Below are positions 37,947 through 46,719 of a stretch of DNA of 64,000 bases, piece after piece. This DNA comes from Herbaspirillum rubrisubalbicans. Lineage in GTDB: Bacteria; Pseudomonadota; Gammaproteobacteria; Burkholderiales; Burkholderiaceae_D. Both the position numbers and the translations under genes were made by a program. The notes below the pieces were generated by a model that did not search any database, was not told where the DNA came from, and saw only the letters and a list, made by a program, of their open reading frames with translations. Every line of letters starts with the position of its first letter. Position 1 is the first letter of the stretch. The stretch covers positions 1,984,001-2,048,000 of the forward strand of contig NZ_CP024996.1 in assembly GCF_003719195.1 (NCBI RefSeq). Reading direction: 5' to 3'.

Positions 37947-38906
37947 TCAATGCGGATACCAGCAGCGCACGTTGTGGCCATCGCCCAGGTTTTCCAGCGT
38001 GGGCATCTCCTGGCGGCAGATGTCTTGGGCGCGGGCGCAGCGGGCGGCGAAGCGGCAGCCTTGCGTCACGGTGCCGGGCGGCGGCACGCTGCCGGGGATG
38101 GCGCTCAGTGCGGCACCGGGCGTGGCATCCAGGGCCGGGCGCGCGCGCATGAGTGCGTGGGTGTACGGGTGGGCGGGGCGATCGAATAGGCCCTCCACGC
38201 TGCTTTGTTCTACGACCTGACCGGCATACATCACCACCACGCGTTGGCACATCTCGGCCACCACGCCGAGGTCGTGGGTGATCATCAGGATGGAGGTCTG
38301 CTGCTCGCGCTTCAAGTCGCGCATCAGGTCGAGGATCTGCGCCTGGATGGTCACGTCCAGCGCCGTGGTGGGTTCGTCGCACACCAGCAAGCGAGGTTGG
38401 CACAGCAGGGCCATGGCAATCATGACGCGCTGGCGCATGCCGCCGGAGAGGCTGTGCGGATATTCGTCCACTAGCTGCGCCGCACGCGACAGGCCCACGC
38501 GCTCCAGCATGGCAATGACTTTGGCATCAATCTCCTGGCGCGGCAGGGCAGTGTGGATGCGCAGCATCTCGCTCAATTGCTCGCCGATGCGGTGCAGCGG
38601 GTTTAGCGAGGTCATCGGCTCCTGGAAGATCATGGCGATCTCCTTGCCGCGGATGCTGCGCAGGGTGGCGTCGTCGGCTTGCAGCAGCTCACGTTCGCCA
38701 AAGCGGATGCTGCCCGACAGCCGGGCCTGGCTGGCCATGGGGAACAGGCGCAGGATGGACAGGGCTGTCACGCTCTTGCCGCAGCCGGATTCACCCAAGA
38801 GGCCGACCGTTTCATCCTGGCCCAGGGAGAAGGAAACGCCATCGACCGGCGCAACCCGGCGACCGTGGCTCATGAATTCGATCTTGAGATTCTCGATGGT
38901 GAGCAT
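37947..38906 (-). CDS. Peptide ABC importer ATPase, DppD/OppD-type
   Basis: ATPase of 319 aa with Walker A GESGCGKS, signature LSGGMRQR and Walker [13 protein letters not shown]. The C-terminal oligopeptide region carries four cysteines (GCRFAARCARAQDIC and RCWYP), the pattern proposed to hold an iron-sulfur cluster in DppD-like proteins. Nine bases separate its start from the permease stop; it is part of the minus-strand importer operon. Confidence 0.92.
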   Translation of the reverse strand: MLTIENLKIEFMSHGRRVAPVDGVSFSLGQDETVGLLGESGCGKSVTALSILRLFPMASQARLSGSIRFGERELLQADDATLRSIRGKEIAMIFQEPMTSLNPLHRIGEQLSEMLRIHTALPRQEIDAKVIAMLERVGLSRAAQLVDEYPHSLSGGMRQRVMIAMALLCQPRLLVCDEPTTALDVTIQAQILDLMRDLKREQQTSILMITHDLGVVAEMCQRVVVMYAGQVVEQSSVEGLFDRPAHPYTHALMRARPALDATPGAALSAIPGSVPPPGTVTQGCRFAARCARAQDICRQEMPTLENLGDGHNVRCWYPH

Positions 38907-38915
38907 GGAGGTTCC

Positions 38916-39806
38916 TCAGCGGCTCAGTTTGGGGTCGAACACTTCGCGGATGCCGTCGCCCAGCAGGTTGAAGCCCAGTACCACCAGGAAGATCGCCAGC
39001 CCCGGCCACATGGCCAGCATCGGCGTGCTGTTCAGGTAGCCCTGGGCGATGTGCAGCATGGAGCCCCAACTGGGGTCTTCCGGCTTGGCACCCAGGCCGA
39101 GATAGGACAGTCCGGCTTCGGCAATGATGGCCGTGCCCATGGCGAAGGTGGCCTGGATCACCAGCGGCGCCAGCGCATTGGGCAGGATGTAGCGCCACAT
39201 GATGCGCAGGTGGCCAGCACCGATGGAGCGCGCCGCCATCACGTAGTCGAGATTGCGGATGGTCATGGCCTGCCCGCGTGCCAGTCGCACGAAGGAAGAG
39301 GTGAAGCCGATGCCCACGGCCACCATGGCATTGTAGAAACCACCGCCCAGCGCAGCGGCCAGGGCCAACGCCAGGATCAGCGAGGGAAAGGCCTGCAGGG
39401 CATCGACCACGCGCATGACGATGGCATCGACCGCGCCGCGATAGTAGCCGCTGAGGATGCCGATGGGCACGCCCAGCGAAAAGGCCAGCCCGACCGAGAT
39501 CAATGCCGCCTGCAGCGAGATGCGCGAACCGTACAGCATACGGCTGTAGATGTCGCGCCCCAGGTCATCCGTACCGAGCCAGTGTTCGGCGCTGGGACCT
39601 GACAGTAGATTGCCATAGTCCTGGTCAAAGATCGGATCGTACCGGGCCAGTACCGGTGCAGCCAGGGCCAGGAGCACCAGTACAGTGATGATCACCGCAC
39701 CGATCAGCGCCAGACGGTTGCGGCTGAAGCGGCGCAGGGTGCGCCAGCGGGGTAGCGCAGGCAGGGCCTGGGTGCTTGAGGAGGTGTTCATGTCGGGAGG
39801 CGTCAT
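38916..39806 (-). CDS. Peptide ABC importer permease, DppC/OppC-type
   Basis: Permease of 296 aa with a cytoplasmic N-terminus, the helix LALIGAVIITVLVLLALAAPVL, the family EHWLGTDDLGRDIYSRMLYGSRISL motif and EAA loop YVMAARSIGAGHLRIMWRYILPN. An alternative ATG at 39791 would remove five residues. It pairs with the DppB-like permease 36 bp upstream. Confidence 0.92.
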   Translation of the reverse strand: MTPPDMNTSSSTQALPALPRWRTLRRFSRNRLALIGAVIITVLVLLALAAPVLARYDPIFDQDYGNLLSGPSAEHWLGTDDLGRDIYSRMLYGSRISLQAALISVGLAFSLGVPIGILSGYYRGAVDAIVMRVVDALQAFPSLILALALAAALGGGFYNAMVAVGIGFTSSFVRLARGQAMTIRNLDYVMAARSIGAGHLRIMWRYILPNALAPLVIQATFAMGTAIIAEAGLSYLGLGAKPEDPSWGSMLHIAQGYLNSTPMLAMWPGLAIFLVVLGFNLLGDGIREVFDPKLSR

Positions 39807-39842
39807 CGTAGGTTCAACGTTGAGCGGGTATTCAATGGGACT

Positions 39843-40790
39843 TCAGCGAGCAATGCGCGGGTCGATCACGCTGTAGAGCAGGTCCACGCAGAGATTGACC
39901 ACGATCACCATGACCGTGGCGGCCAGCACGCCGGCCTGCACGGTCACGTAGTCACGCTGGAAGATGGCGTCGACGATCATCTTGCCCATGCCAGGGATAC
40001 CGAAGATGCTTTCGGTGATCACCAGCCCGCCCAGCATCCCGGAGACCATCAGGCCACTGGCCGTGACCACCGGGATCATGGCGTTGCGCAGCGCATGGCC
40101 CAGCACCACTTGCCAGTCGCGCAGGCCCTTGGAGAAGGCGGTGCGGATGTAATCTTCGTTCAAGACTTCCAGCAGGCTGCTGCGCACCATGCGCATCAGG
40201 ATGGCCGATTCACGCAGGCCGGTCACGACCATGGGCATCACCATGGCAATCAGGTTGGCGTGCCAGTCCACCGACAGCGGCACGAAACCCGAGGCCGGCA
40301 GCCAACCCAGCTTGACTGCGAACAGGATGATGAACAACATGCCCAGCCAGAAGTGCGGCACCGACATACCGAACAGCGCAATCAAGGTGCCGATGGCATT
40401 GGCCCAGCCGCGTGGCCGTGCTGCCGAGAGGATGCCGGCTGGCACGGCGATGACCACGGCCACCAGGAAGCTGCCCAGGGCCAGTTCGATGGTCACCGGC
40501 AGGCGCTGCCACAAGGCCTCGGCCACCGGGGTATTGTCGATGAAGGAGCGTCCCAGGTCGCCGTGCAGCACCGCCCACAGCCAGCGCCCATACTGCACCA
40601 GCAATGGATCATCCAGTCCCAGCTTCAGTCGTAGGGCGGCAGCAGCTTCGGGCGTGGCTTCCATGCCCAGGATGGCGGCCACCGGGTCGCCCGGTAGCAC
40701 CGCCAACAGGGAAAACACCACCATGCTCACCAGCAGCAGGGTGGGCAGCGAGAGCAGCAATCGCTGCAGGAACTTGGGCAGCTTGAGCAT
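39843..40790 (-). CDS. Peptide ABC importer permease, DppB/OppB-type
   Basis: Permease of 315 aa with the DppB layout: N-terminal helix LLLSLPTLLLVSMVVFSLLAVLPGDPVAA, then five helices, and EAA loop IRTAFSKGLRDWQVVLGHALRNAM. Its start lies 4 bp after the binding-protein stop, so the operon order is binding protein, B, C, D, F. Confidence 0.92.
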   Translation of the reverse strand: MLKLPKFLQRLLLSLPTLLLVSMVVFSLLAVLPGDPVAAILGMEATPEAAAALRLKLGLDDPLLVQYGRWLWAVLHGDLGRSFIDNTPVAEALWQRLPVTIELALGSFLVAVVIAVPAGILSAARPRGWANAIGTLIALFGMSVPHFWLGMLFIILFAVKLGWLPASGFVPLSVDWHANLIAMVMPMVVTGLRESAILMRMVRSSLLEVLNEDYIRTAFSKGLRDWQVVLGHALRNAMIPVVTASGLMVSGMLGGLVITESIFGIPGMGKMIVDAIFQRDYVTVQAGVLAATVMVIVVNLCVDLLYSVIDPRIAR

Positions 40791-40794
40791 GGGC

Positions 40795-42294
40795 TTACTT
40801 GGATACGGTGGCCGTACGGATCACGCCATCGGGCACGTACTGGAAGCCCTTGACCGACTTGGCGATGCCGAAGAGCACGTTGTCATGCACCAGATAAATG
40901 TAGGGCACTTCCTTGACCAGGATCGCCATGGCCTGGTCGTAGAGCACCTTGCGCTTGGCCTGGTCGCCTTCCACCCGGGCCTGCTGCAGCAGGTCGTCCA
41001 CCTCCTTGGCAGCGATGTGCGAATAGTTCATCGAGCCGCCGGAGTTCACGAAGTCAAAGATGTTCTGGTCCGGGTCGGGGCGTCCGCTCCATCCCAGGAA
41101 GAGGCCTTCAAAGGCGCCGGTCTTACCGGCTTCGACTTGGGACGCGATCTCGGTCTTCTCCAGCGTGACGGTGATGCCCGCCGGACGCAACATGCCCTGG
41201 ATCATCTGGCCGGCCTGCAATTCGTCGGCCGTGGTAGGCAGGGTCAGCTTGAAGCTGAAGCCGCCTTCCTTGCCGGCCGCCTTGAGCAGGGCCTTGGCGC
41301 GGGCCACGTCGACCTTGGGTGGCACGTCGCCGGGACCATTGGCGAACTGTGCCTTGGAGAAGGGCGAGTGACCGGGTGCTACCGCATTGTTGTAGACCAC
41401 CTTGGCGATGGCATTGCGGTCGATGAGGATGTCGACGGCTTCGCGCACTTCCTTCTTGTCGAAGGGTGGCTTGGTGGTATTCAGGTAAAAGCCGCGAAAG
41501 CCCAGCGAGGGCTTGTTGAGCACCGTGTAATTGGCGTTGGCCGGGACGTTGGTGATTTCCTTGTAGGGGAAGCGGTTGCTGATGTCGACCTGGCCGCTGC
41601 GCAGGTTGTTAAAGGCCACATTGACGTCCGGCATGATCTTGTAGACCACTTCGTCGACCTTGGGCAGGCCGGCGCGCCAGTAGTCGGGATTCTTCTTCAG
41701 CGTGAGCGTGGCGCCTTTGAGGCGCCCTTCGTAGATGAAGGGGCCGGTGCCGACCGGATGGTTAACGTAATCCTCGCCGTATTTCTTCACGGCCGTGGGC
41801 GAGGACATCATGCCGGCGCGGTCGGTGAGAATCGACAGGAAGGGCGCGAAGGGCGTGGACAGATCCAGCTTGATGGTGTGATCGTCCACCACCGTGATCT
41901 TGCTGACGTATTTCAGTTCGTTGCGGCGCAGGGAAGTTTTCTCCTGGCCGCGCAGCAGGTTGAACTCCACCGCCTTGGCGTCGAAGGGCGTGCCGTCCTG
42001 GAACTTGACCCCTTTGCGCAGGTAGAGCGTGTAGGTCTTCTGATCGTCGGAAACGGTCCAGCGCTCGGCCAGCATGGGGACGATCTTGCCTTCGCCATCC
42101 AGGTCCACCAGCTTGTCGAAGATACTCTGGTAGAGGATGCGCTCGTTCAACATCGACGATTGCGTCGGATCGAGCTTGCCGGGATCGGCATCCAGCGAGA
42201 TGTTGAGCGTCACCGCCAGCGTGGGCAGGGAGCAGGCCGCCAGCACGGTCGAGGACATTGCGCACAGCAGGAAACGGGAGACACGCTGCTTCAT
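40795..42294 (-). CDS. Peptide-type ABC solute-binding protein (family 5)
   Basis: Periplasmic binding protein of 499 aa. The signal peptide is followed by LAAC, a possible lipobox, so it may be a lipoprotein; cleavage by signal peptidase I a few residues later is the alternative. Typical family 5 motifs are VKFQDGTPFDAKAVEFNLLR and [12 protein letters not shown]. Start at 42294 after GAAAGGAA. The ligand is unknown; the linked GGT-like enzyme suggests gamma-glutamyl peptides or amides. Confidence 0.9.
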   Translation of the reverse strand: MKQRVSRFLLCAMSSTVLAACSLPTLAVTLNISLDADPGKLDPTQSSMLNERILYQSIFDKLVDLDGEGKIVPMLAERWTVSDDQKTYTLYLRKGVKFQDGTPFDAKAVEFNLLRGQEKTSLRRNELKYVSKITVVDDHTIKLDLSTPFAPFLSILTDRAGMMSSPTAVKKYGEDYVNHPVGTGPFIYEGRLKGATLTLKKNPDYWRAGLPKVDEVVYKIMPDVNVAFNNLRSGQVDISNRFPYKEITNVPANANYTVLNKPSLGFRGFYLNTTKPPFDKKEVREAVDILIDRNAIAKVVYNNAVAPGHSPFSKAQFANGPGDVPPKVDVARAKALLKAAGKEGGFSFKLTLPTTADELQAGQMIQGMLRPAGITVTLEKTEIASQVEAGKTGAFEGLFLGWSGRPDPDQNIFDFVNSGGSMNYSHIAAKEVDDLLQQARVEGDQAKRKVLYDQAMAILVKEVPYIYLVHDNVLFGIAKSVKGFQYVPDGVIRTATVSK

Positions 42295-42688
42295 TCGTTG
42301 TTCCTTTCAGAAGTCATCACGGAGCGAGCGCAACCGACCTGGCGGCCAGCCTGTCTGCCGCAGCCATCGGGCCAGGTTAGGCAATGGACAGGATGAAGGC
42401 AAGGACGGATACGTCAATGTATACAACAAAGAGGACATGCAGGAAGCGTGCCATGGCGTCAGGATTTCGTCAGCCGGTAAAGCGCTATCGATGGTTGAGA
42501 ATGCAGACCAGCCAGGCCTCCAGGCGGGCGGCCGCTGCACCTTGGCTGCTCGTTGATGGGGCGGCTGCCTGATGCTCGCGTGCAAGGATGCGCGCTGCAG
42601 GTGCGGAGCACCGTTGGTCCGCGCCTGCGTGTAAATATTTTTATTAAATAGCTTGCTATTTAATTTTGGCCTCGCTAAACTGCGCTGC
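42295..42688. other. 394-bp divergent intergenic region between binding-protein and marR genes
   Basis: No gene is supported. The left end holds the ribosome-binding site and presumably promoter of the importer operon. The right end is AT-rich and contains the first of three TATTTAAT-type palindromes. Short open frames here lack ribosome-binding sites and recognisable sequence. Confidence 0.7.
42643..42664. promoter_or_regulatory. MarR box 1, perfect palindrome upstream of marR
   Basis: Arms ATTAAATAGC (42643-42652) and GCTATTTAAT (42655-42664) around TT, ending 24 bp before the marR start. Placement over the promoter fits autorepression. Confidence 0.65.
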
Positions 42689-43150
42689 ATGAATTCGAAA
42701 ACAGACAAACGCAAGGCGGCCCCGCTACTGGATGCCCAGTTGTGTTTTGCGCTGTATTCGACATCCTTGTCGATGAGCAAGCTCTATCGCAAGCTGTTAC
42801 GCAATCTCGGCATCACCTATTCGCAGTACCTGGTGCTGATGGTGTTGTGGGAACAGGACCAGTTGACGGTGTCGGACATCGGCGAGCGCCTGGTACTGGA
42901 TTCGGCCACCTTGACGCCACTGCTCAAGCGCATGGAAGCGCAGGGTCTGGTGAGTCGGGAGCGCGCCGCCAGTGATGAGCGCCAGGTGGTCATTTCACTG
43001 ACCGCCGAGGGCGACAAGCTGCGCGAGCAGGCGATAGAGTTGCCACGCGAAGTCCTGCGCGCCACCGAGTCGACCGCCGCGGAACTGAGTGCGATGAAGG
43101 AAGAATTGATGGCATTGCGCGCCCGTTTGCACAAGAACACGGGAGAGTGA
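42689..43150 (+). CDS. MarR-family regulator, OhrR-like
   Basis: Winged-helix regulator of 153 aa. The N-terminal [43 protein letters not shown] matches OhrR, including the Cys in QLCFALYS that senses organic hydroperoxides and the Tyr pair that contacts it. The wing [28 protein letters not shown] is typical. Start at 42689, after the operator; a longer form would begin inside the operator. No ohr peroxidase gene lies nearby; a secreted esterase gene follows, so the regulated function may differ. Confidence 0.88.
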   Translation: MNSKTDKRKAAPLLDAQLCFALYSTSLSMSKLYRKLLRNLGITYSQYLVLMVLWEQDQLTVSDIGERLVLDSATLTPLLKRMEAQGLVSRERAASDERQVVISLTAEGDKLREQAIELPREVLRATESTAAELSAMKEELMALRARLHKNTGE

Positions 43151-43199
43151 TGTCGAAGGGATGTGGGCGTTGCCGTATCCCTTTTTTAAAGTTAAATAT

Positions 43200-43211
43200 A
43201 TAGTGCACTAT
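43200..43211. promoter_or_regulatory. MarR box 2 upstream of the esterase gene
   Basis: Perfect palindrome ATAGTGCACTAT, flanked by TTAAATAT and TTAATAG so that the longer site resembles box 1 with mismatches. It lies about 200 bp before the esterase start. Confidence 0.5.
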
Positions 43212-43273
43212 TTAATAGTGTTTTAAATTTCATCCTCAGGATGAGGCCTGGTTATACCCAGAGCCAATAGCGG

Positions 43274-43295
43274 TAAATAAGTAGTTTGCTATTTA
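43274..43295. promoter_or_regulatory. MarR box 3 upstream of the esterase gene
   Basis: Arms TAAATA (43274-43279) and TATTTA (43290-43295). The right half TTGCTATTTAAT (43286-43297) is identical to that of box 1 (42653-42664). It lies about 115 bp before the esterase start. Confidence 0.55.
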
Positions 43296-43411
43296 ATAGG
43301 ATTTTAGTTTTATTGCATTGAATGTAGTCCAGCAGTTACTTGCAGTTCCCTCGCAGCACCCTCCCGGTGAAACCACCGAACCTATTGTCATCAGAGAAAA
43401 GGAAGAAGATC

Positions 43412-44431
43412 ATGAAATCGTTCAAGCAACTCGCCGCCGTCGCCGCCATCGGCCTGGTATTCGGTAATGCCTACGCCGCCGGTGGTCCTGGTGTCGAGCC
43501 GACCACCCAGGCTTTCCTGCAAGCGCTGGAAGCCGGTGGCGGCAAGCCCCTGGAACAACTCTCGCCCAAGGATGCGCGGGCCGTGCTGGTGGGCGCGCAA
43601 GCTGGCGTGAAGCTGGAACTGCCCAAGGCGGATGTGTCGGAAAAGACCATCCGCGTCGATGGCCAGGACATCAAGCTGACCATCGTGCGTCCGGCTGGCG
43701 TGAAGAAGACCTTGCCGGCCTTCATGTTCTTCCACGGCGGTGGCTGGGTGCTGGGCGACTTCCCGACCCACGAACGCCTGGTGCGTGACCTGGTGGCCAA
43801 CTCGGGCGCGGTGGCGGTCTTCGTGAACTACACCCCCTCGCCGGAAGCTTCCTACGGCGTGGCGATAAACCAAGCCTATGCGGCCACCAAGTGGGTCGCT
43901 GAACACGGCAAGGAAATCAATGTTGACGGCAAGCGCTTGGCAGTGGCCGGCAATAGCGTCGGTGGCAATATGGCCGCCGTGGTCGCGCTGATGGCCAAGG
44001 ACAAGGGCGGCCCGGCGCTGCGTTCGGAAGTGCTGCTGTGGCCGGTGACCGATGCCAACTTCGAAACCGGTTCCTACAACCAGTTCGCCAATGGCTATTT
44101 CCTCACCAAGAACATGATGAAGTGGTTCTGGGACAGCTACACCACCGACGCCGCCAAGCGCAAGGAAATCACGGCCTCGCCGCTCAATGCCACGACGGAG
44201 CAACTGGCCGGCCTGCCGCCGACCCTGATCCAGACCGCCGAAAACGACGTGCTGCGTGATGAAGGCGAAGCCTATGGTCGCAAGCTGCAAGCCGCGGGTG
44301 TGGCCGTGACCAGCGTGCGCTACAACGGCATGATCCACGACTTCGGTCTGTTGAACGTGCTGGCCAAGGTGCCGTCGGTGCAGAGCGCCATGCGTCAGGC
44401 GGGTGAGGAACTGAAGTACCACCTGAAGTGA
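43412..44431 (+). CDS. Secreted alpha/beta hydrolase, HSL-type esterase
   Basis: Esterase/lipase of 339 aa of the hormone-sensitive lipase group with a signal peptide (about residues 1-22, AIGLVFGNAYA). Oxyanion motif FHGGGW, nucleophile Ser in AGNSVGGN, acid Asp in AENDVLRDEGEAY and His in MIHDFG are all present. Start at 43412 after AAAAGGAAGAAG. The preceding gap holds two boxes matching the operator of the OhrR-like gene, so induction by organic peroxides or a related signal is likely. Its stop overlaps a short tandem repeat. Confidence 0.88.
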   Translation: MKSFKQLAAVAAIGLVFGNAYAAGGPGVEPTTQAFLQALEAGGGKPLEQLSPKDARAVLVGAQAGVKLELPKADVSEKTIRVDGQDIKLTIVRPAGVKKTLPAFMFFHGGGWVLGDFPTHERLVRDLVANSGAVAVFVNYTPSPEASYGVAINQAYAATKWVAEHGKEINVDGKRLAVAGNSVGGNMAAVVALMAKDKGGPALRSEVLLWPVTDANFETGSYNQFANGYFLTKNMMKWFWDSYTTDAAKRKEITASPLNATTEQLAGLPPTLIQTAENDVLRDEGEAYGRKLQAAGVAVTSVRYNGMIHDFGLLNVLAKVPSVQSAMRQAGEELKYHLK

Positions 44432-44479
44432 TCGCTTGCGGTGATCACTTGAGGTGATCGCTTGCGGTGATCGACTGCG
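44428..44479. repeat. Tandem repeat, four copies of a 13-bp unit
   Basis: Four units of about GTGATCGCTTGCG (44428-44440, 44441-44453, 44454-44466, 44467-44479); copies 1 and 3 are identical, copies 2 and 4 vary. The first unit contains the esterase stop codon. Confidence 0.85.
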
Positions 44480-44517
44480 GTCATCACCCTGAGCGCCGCC
44501 TCGGCAGCGGTAAAGCA

Positions 44518-44555
44518 CAAGGCCCCCGGACCAGTTCATGCGTCCGGGGGCCTTG
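44518..44555. terminator. Bidirectional terminator-like hairpin between convergent esterase genes
   Basis: Fourteen-base arms CAAGGCCCCCGGAC (44518-44531) and GTCCGGGGGCCTTG (44542-44555), loop of 10. T-runs are weak on both sides, but the position between convergent genes fits a shared terminator. Confidence 0.7.
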
Positions 44556-44576
44556 CGTTGTGTGTGCGGGGCAGTC

Positions 44577-45245
44577 TTACGCCAGGACCTTGGTCAGCCA
44601 GGCGCCGATGTCGGCCACTTCCTCGCCGCACACGGAGTGCTGCATCGGATAGTCATGCCACTCCACCTGGTGGCCCAGTTGGGTCAGCAGATCGCGCGAT
44701 TTCACCGCGCGCTCCAGCACCACCACCGGGTCCAGCGTGCCGTGCGCCATGAAGATGGGCGTGTCGTGGTTGGCGCCGTGACGTTCGGCTTCGATGGTGG
44801 CGGCCAGCGGCAGGTAGCCGGACAGGCACATCAGCCCGGCCAGACGCTCGGGATGGCGCAAACCGGTCTGCAGGGTCATGGCGCAGCCTTGCGAGAAACC
44901 GGCCAGCACGATGCGTTGGGCCGGGATGCCGCGCGCCTTTTCCTGGGCGATCAGCGCTTCGATGGCAGCCTGCGAGGCACGCAGGCCGGGTTCGTCTTCG
45001 CGGCGCACCAGGTCGGGGGCGAAGATGTCGTACCAGGCCCGCATCACGTAGCCGCCATTGATGGTCACCGGCATGGTCGGTGCGGTGGGGAAGATGAAGC
45101 GGATCGGTGGGCAGCCGGAGAGGTCCAGTTCGCGCACGATGGGCACGAAGTCCGAGCCATCGGCGCCCAGGCCATGCAGCCAGATGACGGCGGCGCCAGG
45201 GTTGGGAGCGGTTTCGATCTGTATCGTTTCGAGTTGTGCGGCCAT
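44577..45245 (-). CDS. Carboxylesterase, YpfH-like alpha/beta hydrolase
   Basis: Cytoplasmic serine esterase of 222 aa of the phospholipase/carboxylesterase family. Oxyanion region IWLHGLGADGSDF, nucleophile Ser in LAGFSQGCAMT, Asp in AHGTLDPVV and His in the QHSVCGEE end of the chain. Close relatives hydrolyse short-chain esters such as p-nitrophenyl acetate. It stands alone between a terminator and an unrelated secreted protein gene. Confidence 0.9.
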   Translation of the reverse strand: MAAQLETIQIETAPNPGAAVIWLHGLGADGSDFVPIVRELDLSGCPPIRFIFPTAPTMPVTINGGYVMRAWYDIFAPDLVRREDEPGLRASQAAIEALIAQEKARGIPAQRIVLAGFSQGCAMTLQTGLRHPERLAGLMCLSGYLPLAATIEAERHGANHDTPIFMAHGTLDPVVVLERAVKSRDLLTQLGHQVEWHDYPMQHSVCGEEVADIGAWLTKVLA

Positions 45246-45416
45246 GGGCTTGCGGTCCTGTTACGGGTAATGAGGTCAGAGGGGAGGGAGGCTGCATTGT
45301 GTCGGCTCTTGCTCCGGCGCACAATACGGCTTTGCCCTGGTCATGCATTGCTGCAATGGGCTCACATCATACGATGAACGTCGCCGCCATGCTGCGCGCT
45401 CAAACAAGGAAAACCG

Positions 45417-46079
45417 ATGAAGTGCAAACCGTGGACCCGGCTGCTGGCACCGCTATTGAGTAGCCTGCTGGCGCTGACACCCATGTCTGGCCATGCCGAG
45501 GCCGAAGGGCGTCTATTCCAGCCCAGCGGCGAGAACCTGATGATCTCGCCGCCTGCCGGCTGGCGCCTGGCCTACATGGATGGCGAGCCGGACGGCGACT
45601 ACGTGGTCGATTTCCTGCCGCCCAACGAAGCCCACGACTCCTGGCGCGAGGGCTACATGGGCGTGCAGCGCCGCAGCTTTCCCGAGGCCGGCTTGCTGGC
45701 CAATATCCAGGCGCGCAACCTGACCGTGTCGCAGGTGGCGTTGACCGAAGTGATGCAGGGCGCGCAGCGCAATTGCCCCGGCCACTTCATCGCGATGGCG
45801 CAGAAGGATGGCAGCACCAACAATATTCCGCTTTCTGTCAGTGGCGGCTTCTGTGACCGTGTCGGTCCCTCGGCCCCGTATGGCGAAGGAACTGTACTGG
45901 CGGTGTATCAGGGCAAGCAGCAACTGTTCGTGGTGCAGTTCAGCTGGCGTCCGCCGACCGAAAATGCACTGAAGCAGTACCCGTACCGGATCACGCCGGC
46001 GGGCCTGCAGCAGTTTCTGGATCTGTTGAACGCGGCCACGCTGTGCGGCGGGCCGGGTGAGGGGAAGTGTCCGAACTAG
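45417..46079 (+). CDS. Hypothetical secreted protein
   Basis: Protein of 220 aa that I do not recognise. A signal peptide is clear (WTRLLAPLLSSLLALTPMSGHAEA, about residues 5-28). The mature part begins with a GENLMISPPAGWRLAYMDG strand and contains Cys residues in NCPGHF, GFCDRV and the C-terminal LCGGPGEGKCPN, which could form disulfides. It is probably periplasmic. It lies alone, divergent from a carboxylesterase gene (171 bp) and convergent with mog, so context gives no role. Confidence 0.75.
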   Translation: MKCKPWTRLLAPLLSSLLALTPMSGHAEAEGRLFQPSGENLMISPPAGWRLAYMDGEPDGDYVVDFLPPNEAHDSWREGYMGVQRRSFPEAGLLANIQARNLTVSQVALTEVMQGAQRNCPGHFIAMAQKDGSTNNIPLSVSGGFCDRVGPSAPYGEGTVLAVYQGKQQLFVVQFSWRPPTENALKQYPYRITPAGLQQFLDLLNAATLCGGPGEGKCPN

Positions 46080-46086
46080 TGGGTGC

Positions 46087-46719
46087 TTACTTGTTGCTGG
46101 CAGGCCGGATCGCCGACTTCGGGCGGAAGGCCTTGCAGACGCTGTCGTCAGTCTCGATGTAGGGGCCGCCGATCAAGTCGATGCAATAGGGGATGGCGGC
46201 GAAGATGCCCGGCACCTTGACCTTGCCGTTCTCATCCTTCAAGCCTTCCAGCGTTTCGCGGATGGACTTGGGCTGGCCTGGCAGGTTCAGGATCAGGGCG
46301 GCATGGTCAGCGCTCTCGCGGATCACCGCCACCTGGCGCGACAGGATCGCGGTGGGCACGAACTGCAGGCTGATCTGGCGCATTTGTTCACCAAAGCCCG
46401 GCATTTCCTTGCTGGCGACGGCCAGGGTGGCGTCCGGCGTCACATCGCGGCGCGCGGGGCCGGTGCCACCGGTGGTCAGCACCAGGTCGCAAGCGGCCAC
46501 GTCGACCAGCTCCACCAGGGTCTGCTCGATCTGGGCGCGTTCATCGGGGATCAGCCGGGTCAGCACTTCAAAGGGGCTGGTCAGGGCGCTGGCCAGCCAA
46601 TCCTGCAGGGCCGGGATGCCCTGGTCCTGATAGACGCCAGCCGAGGCGCGGTCGGAAATGGACACCAGCCCGACGCGCAGCACCTCGCGCGCCATGGGGG
46701 GCACTACCTCAACGCTCAT
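46087..46719 (-). CDS. mog: Molybdopterin adenylyltransferase (MogA)
   Basis: Enzyme of 210 aa that adenylylates molybdopterin before molybdate insertion. MoCF-domain motifs: LRVGLVSISDRASAGVYQDQGIPAL near the start, then LVLTTGGTGPARRDVTPDAT and LPGQPKSIRETLE. It is of the longer MogA type, not MoaB. The ATG at 46719 overlaps the end of yjgA; an ATG at 46695 with GTTGAGGTAG upstream is an equally possible start. Confidence 0.9.
   Translation of the reverse strand: MSVEVVPPMAREVLRVGLVSISDRASAGVYQDQGIPALQDWLASALTSPFEVLTRLIPDERAQIEQTLVELVDVAACDLVLTTGGTGPARRDVTPDATLAVASKEMPGFGEQMRQISLQFVPTAILSRQVAVIRESADHAALILNLPGQPKSIRETLEGLKDENGKVKVPGIFAAIPYCIDLIGGPYIETDDSVCKAFRPKSAIRPASNK

Noticed and set aside
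42307..42780. Possible minus-strand gene crossing the importer-marR gap
   Set aside because: It runs across the MarR operator and into the marR gene, with no ribosome-binding site and no recognisable sequence.
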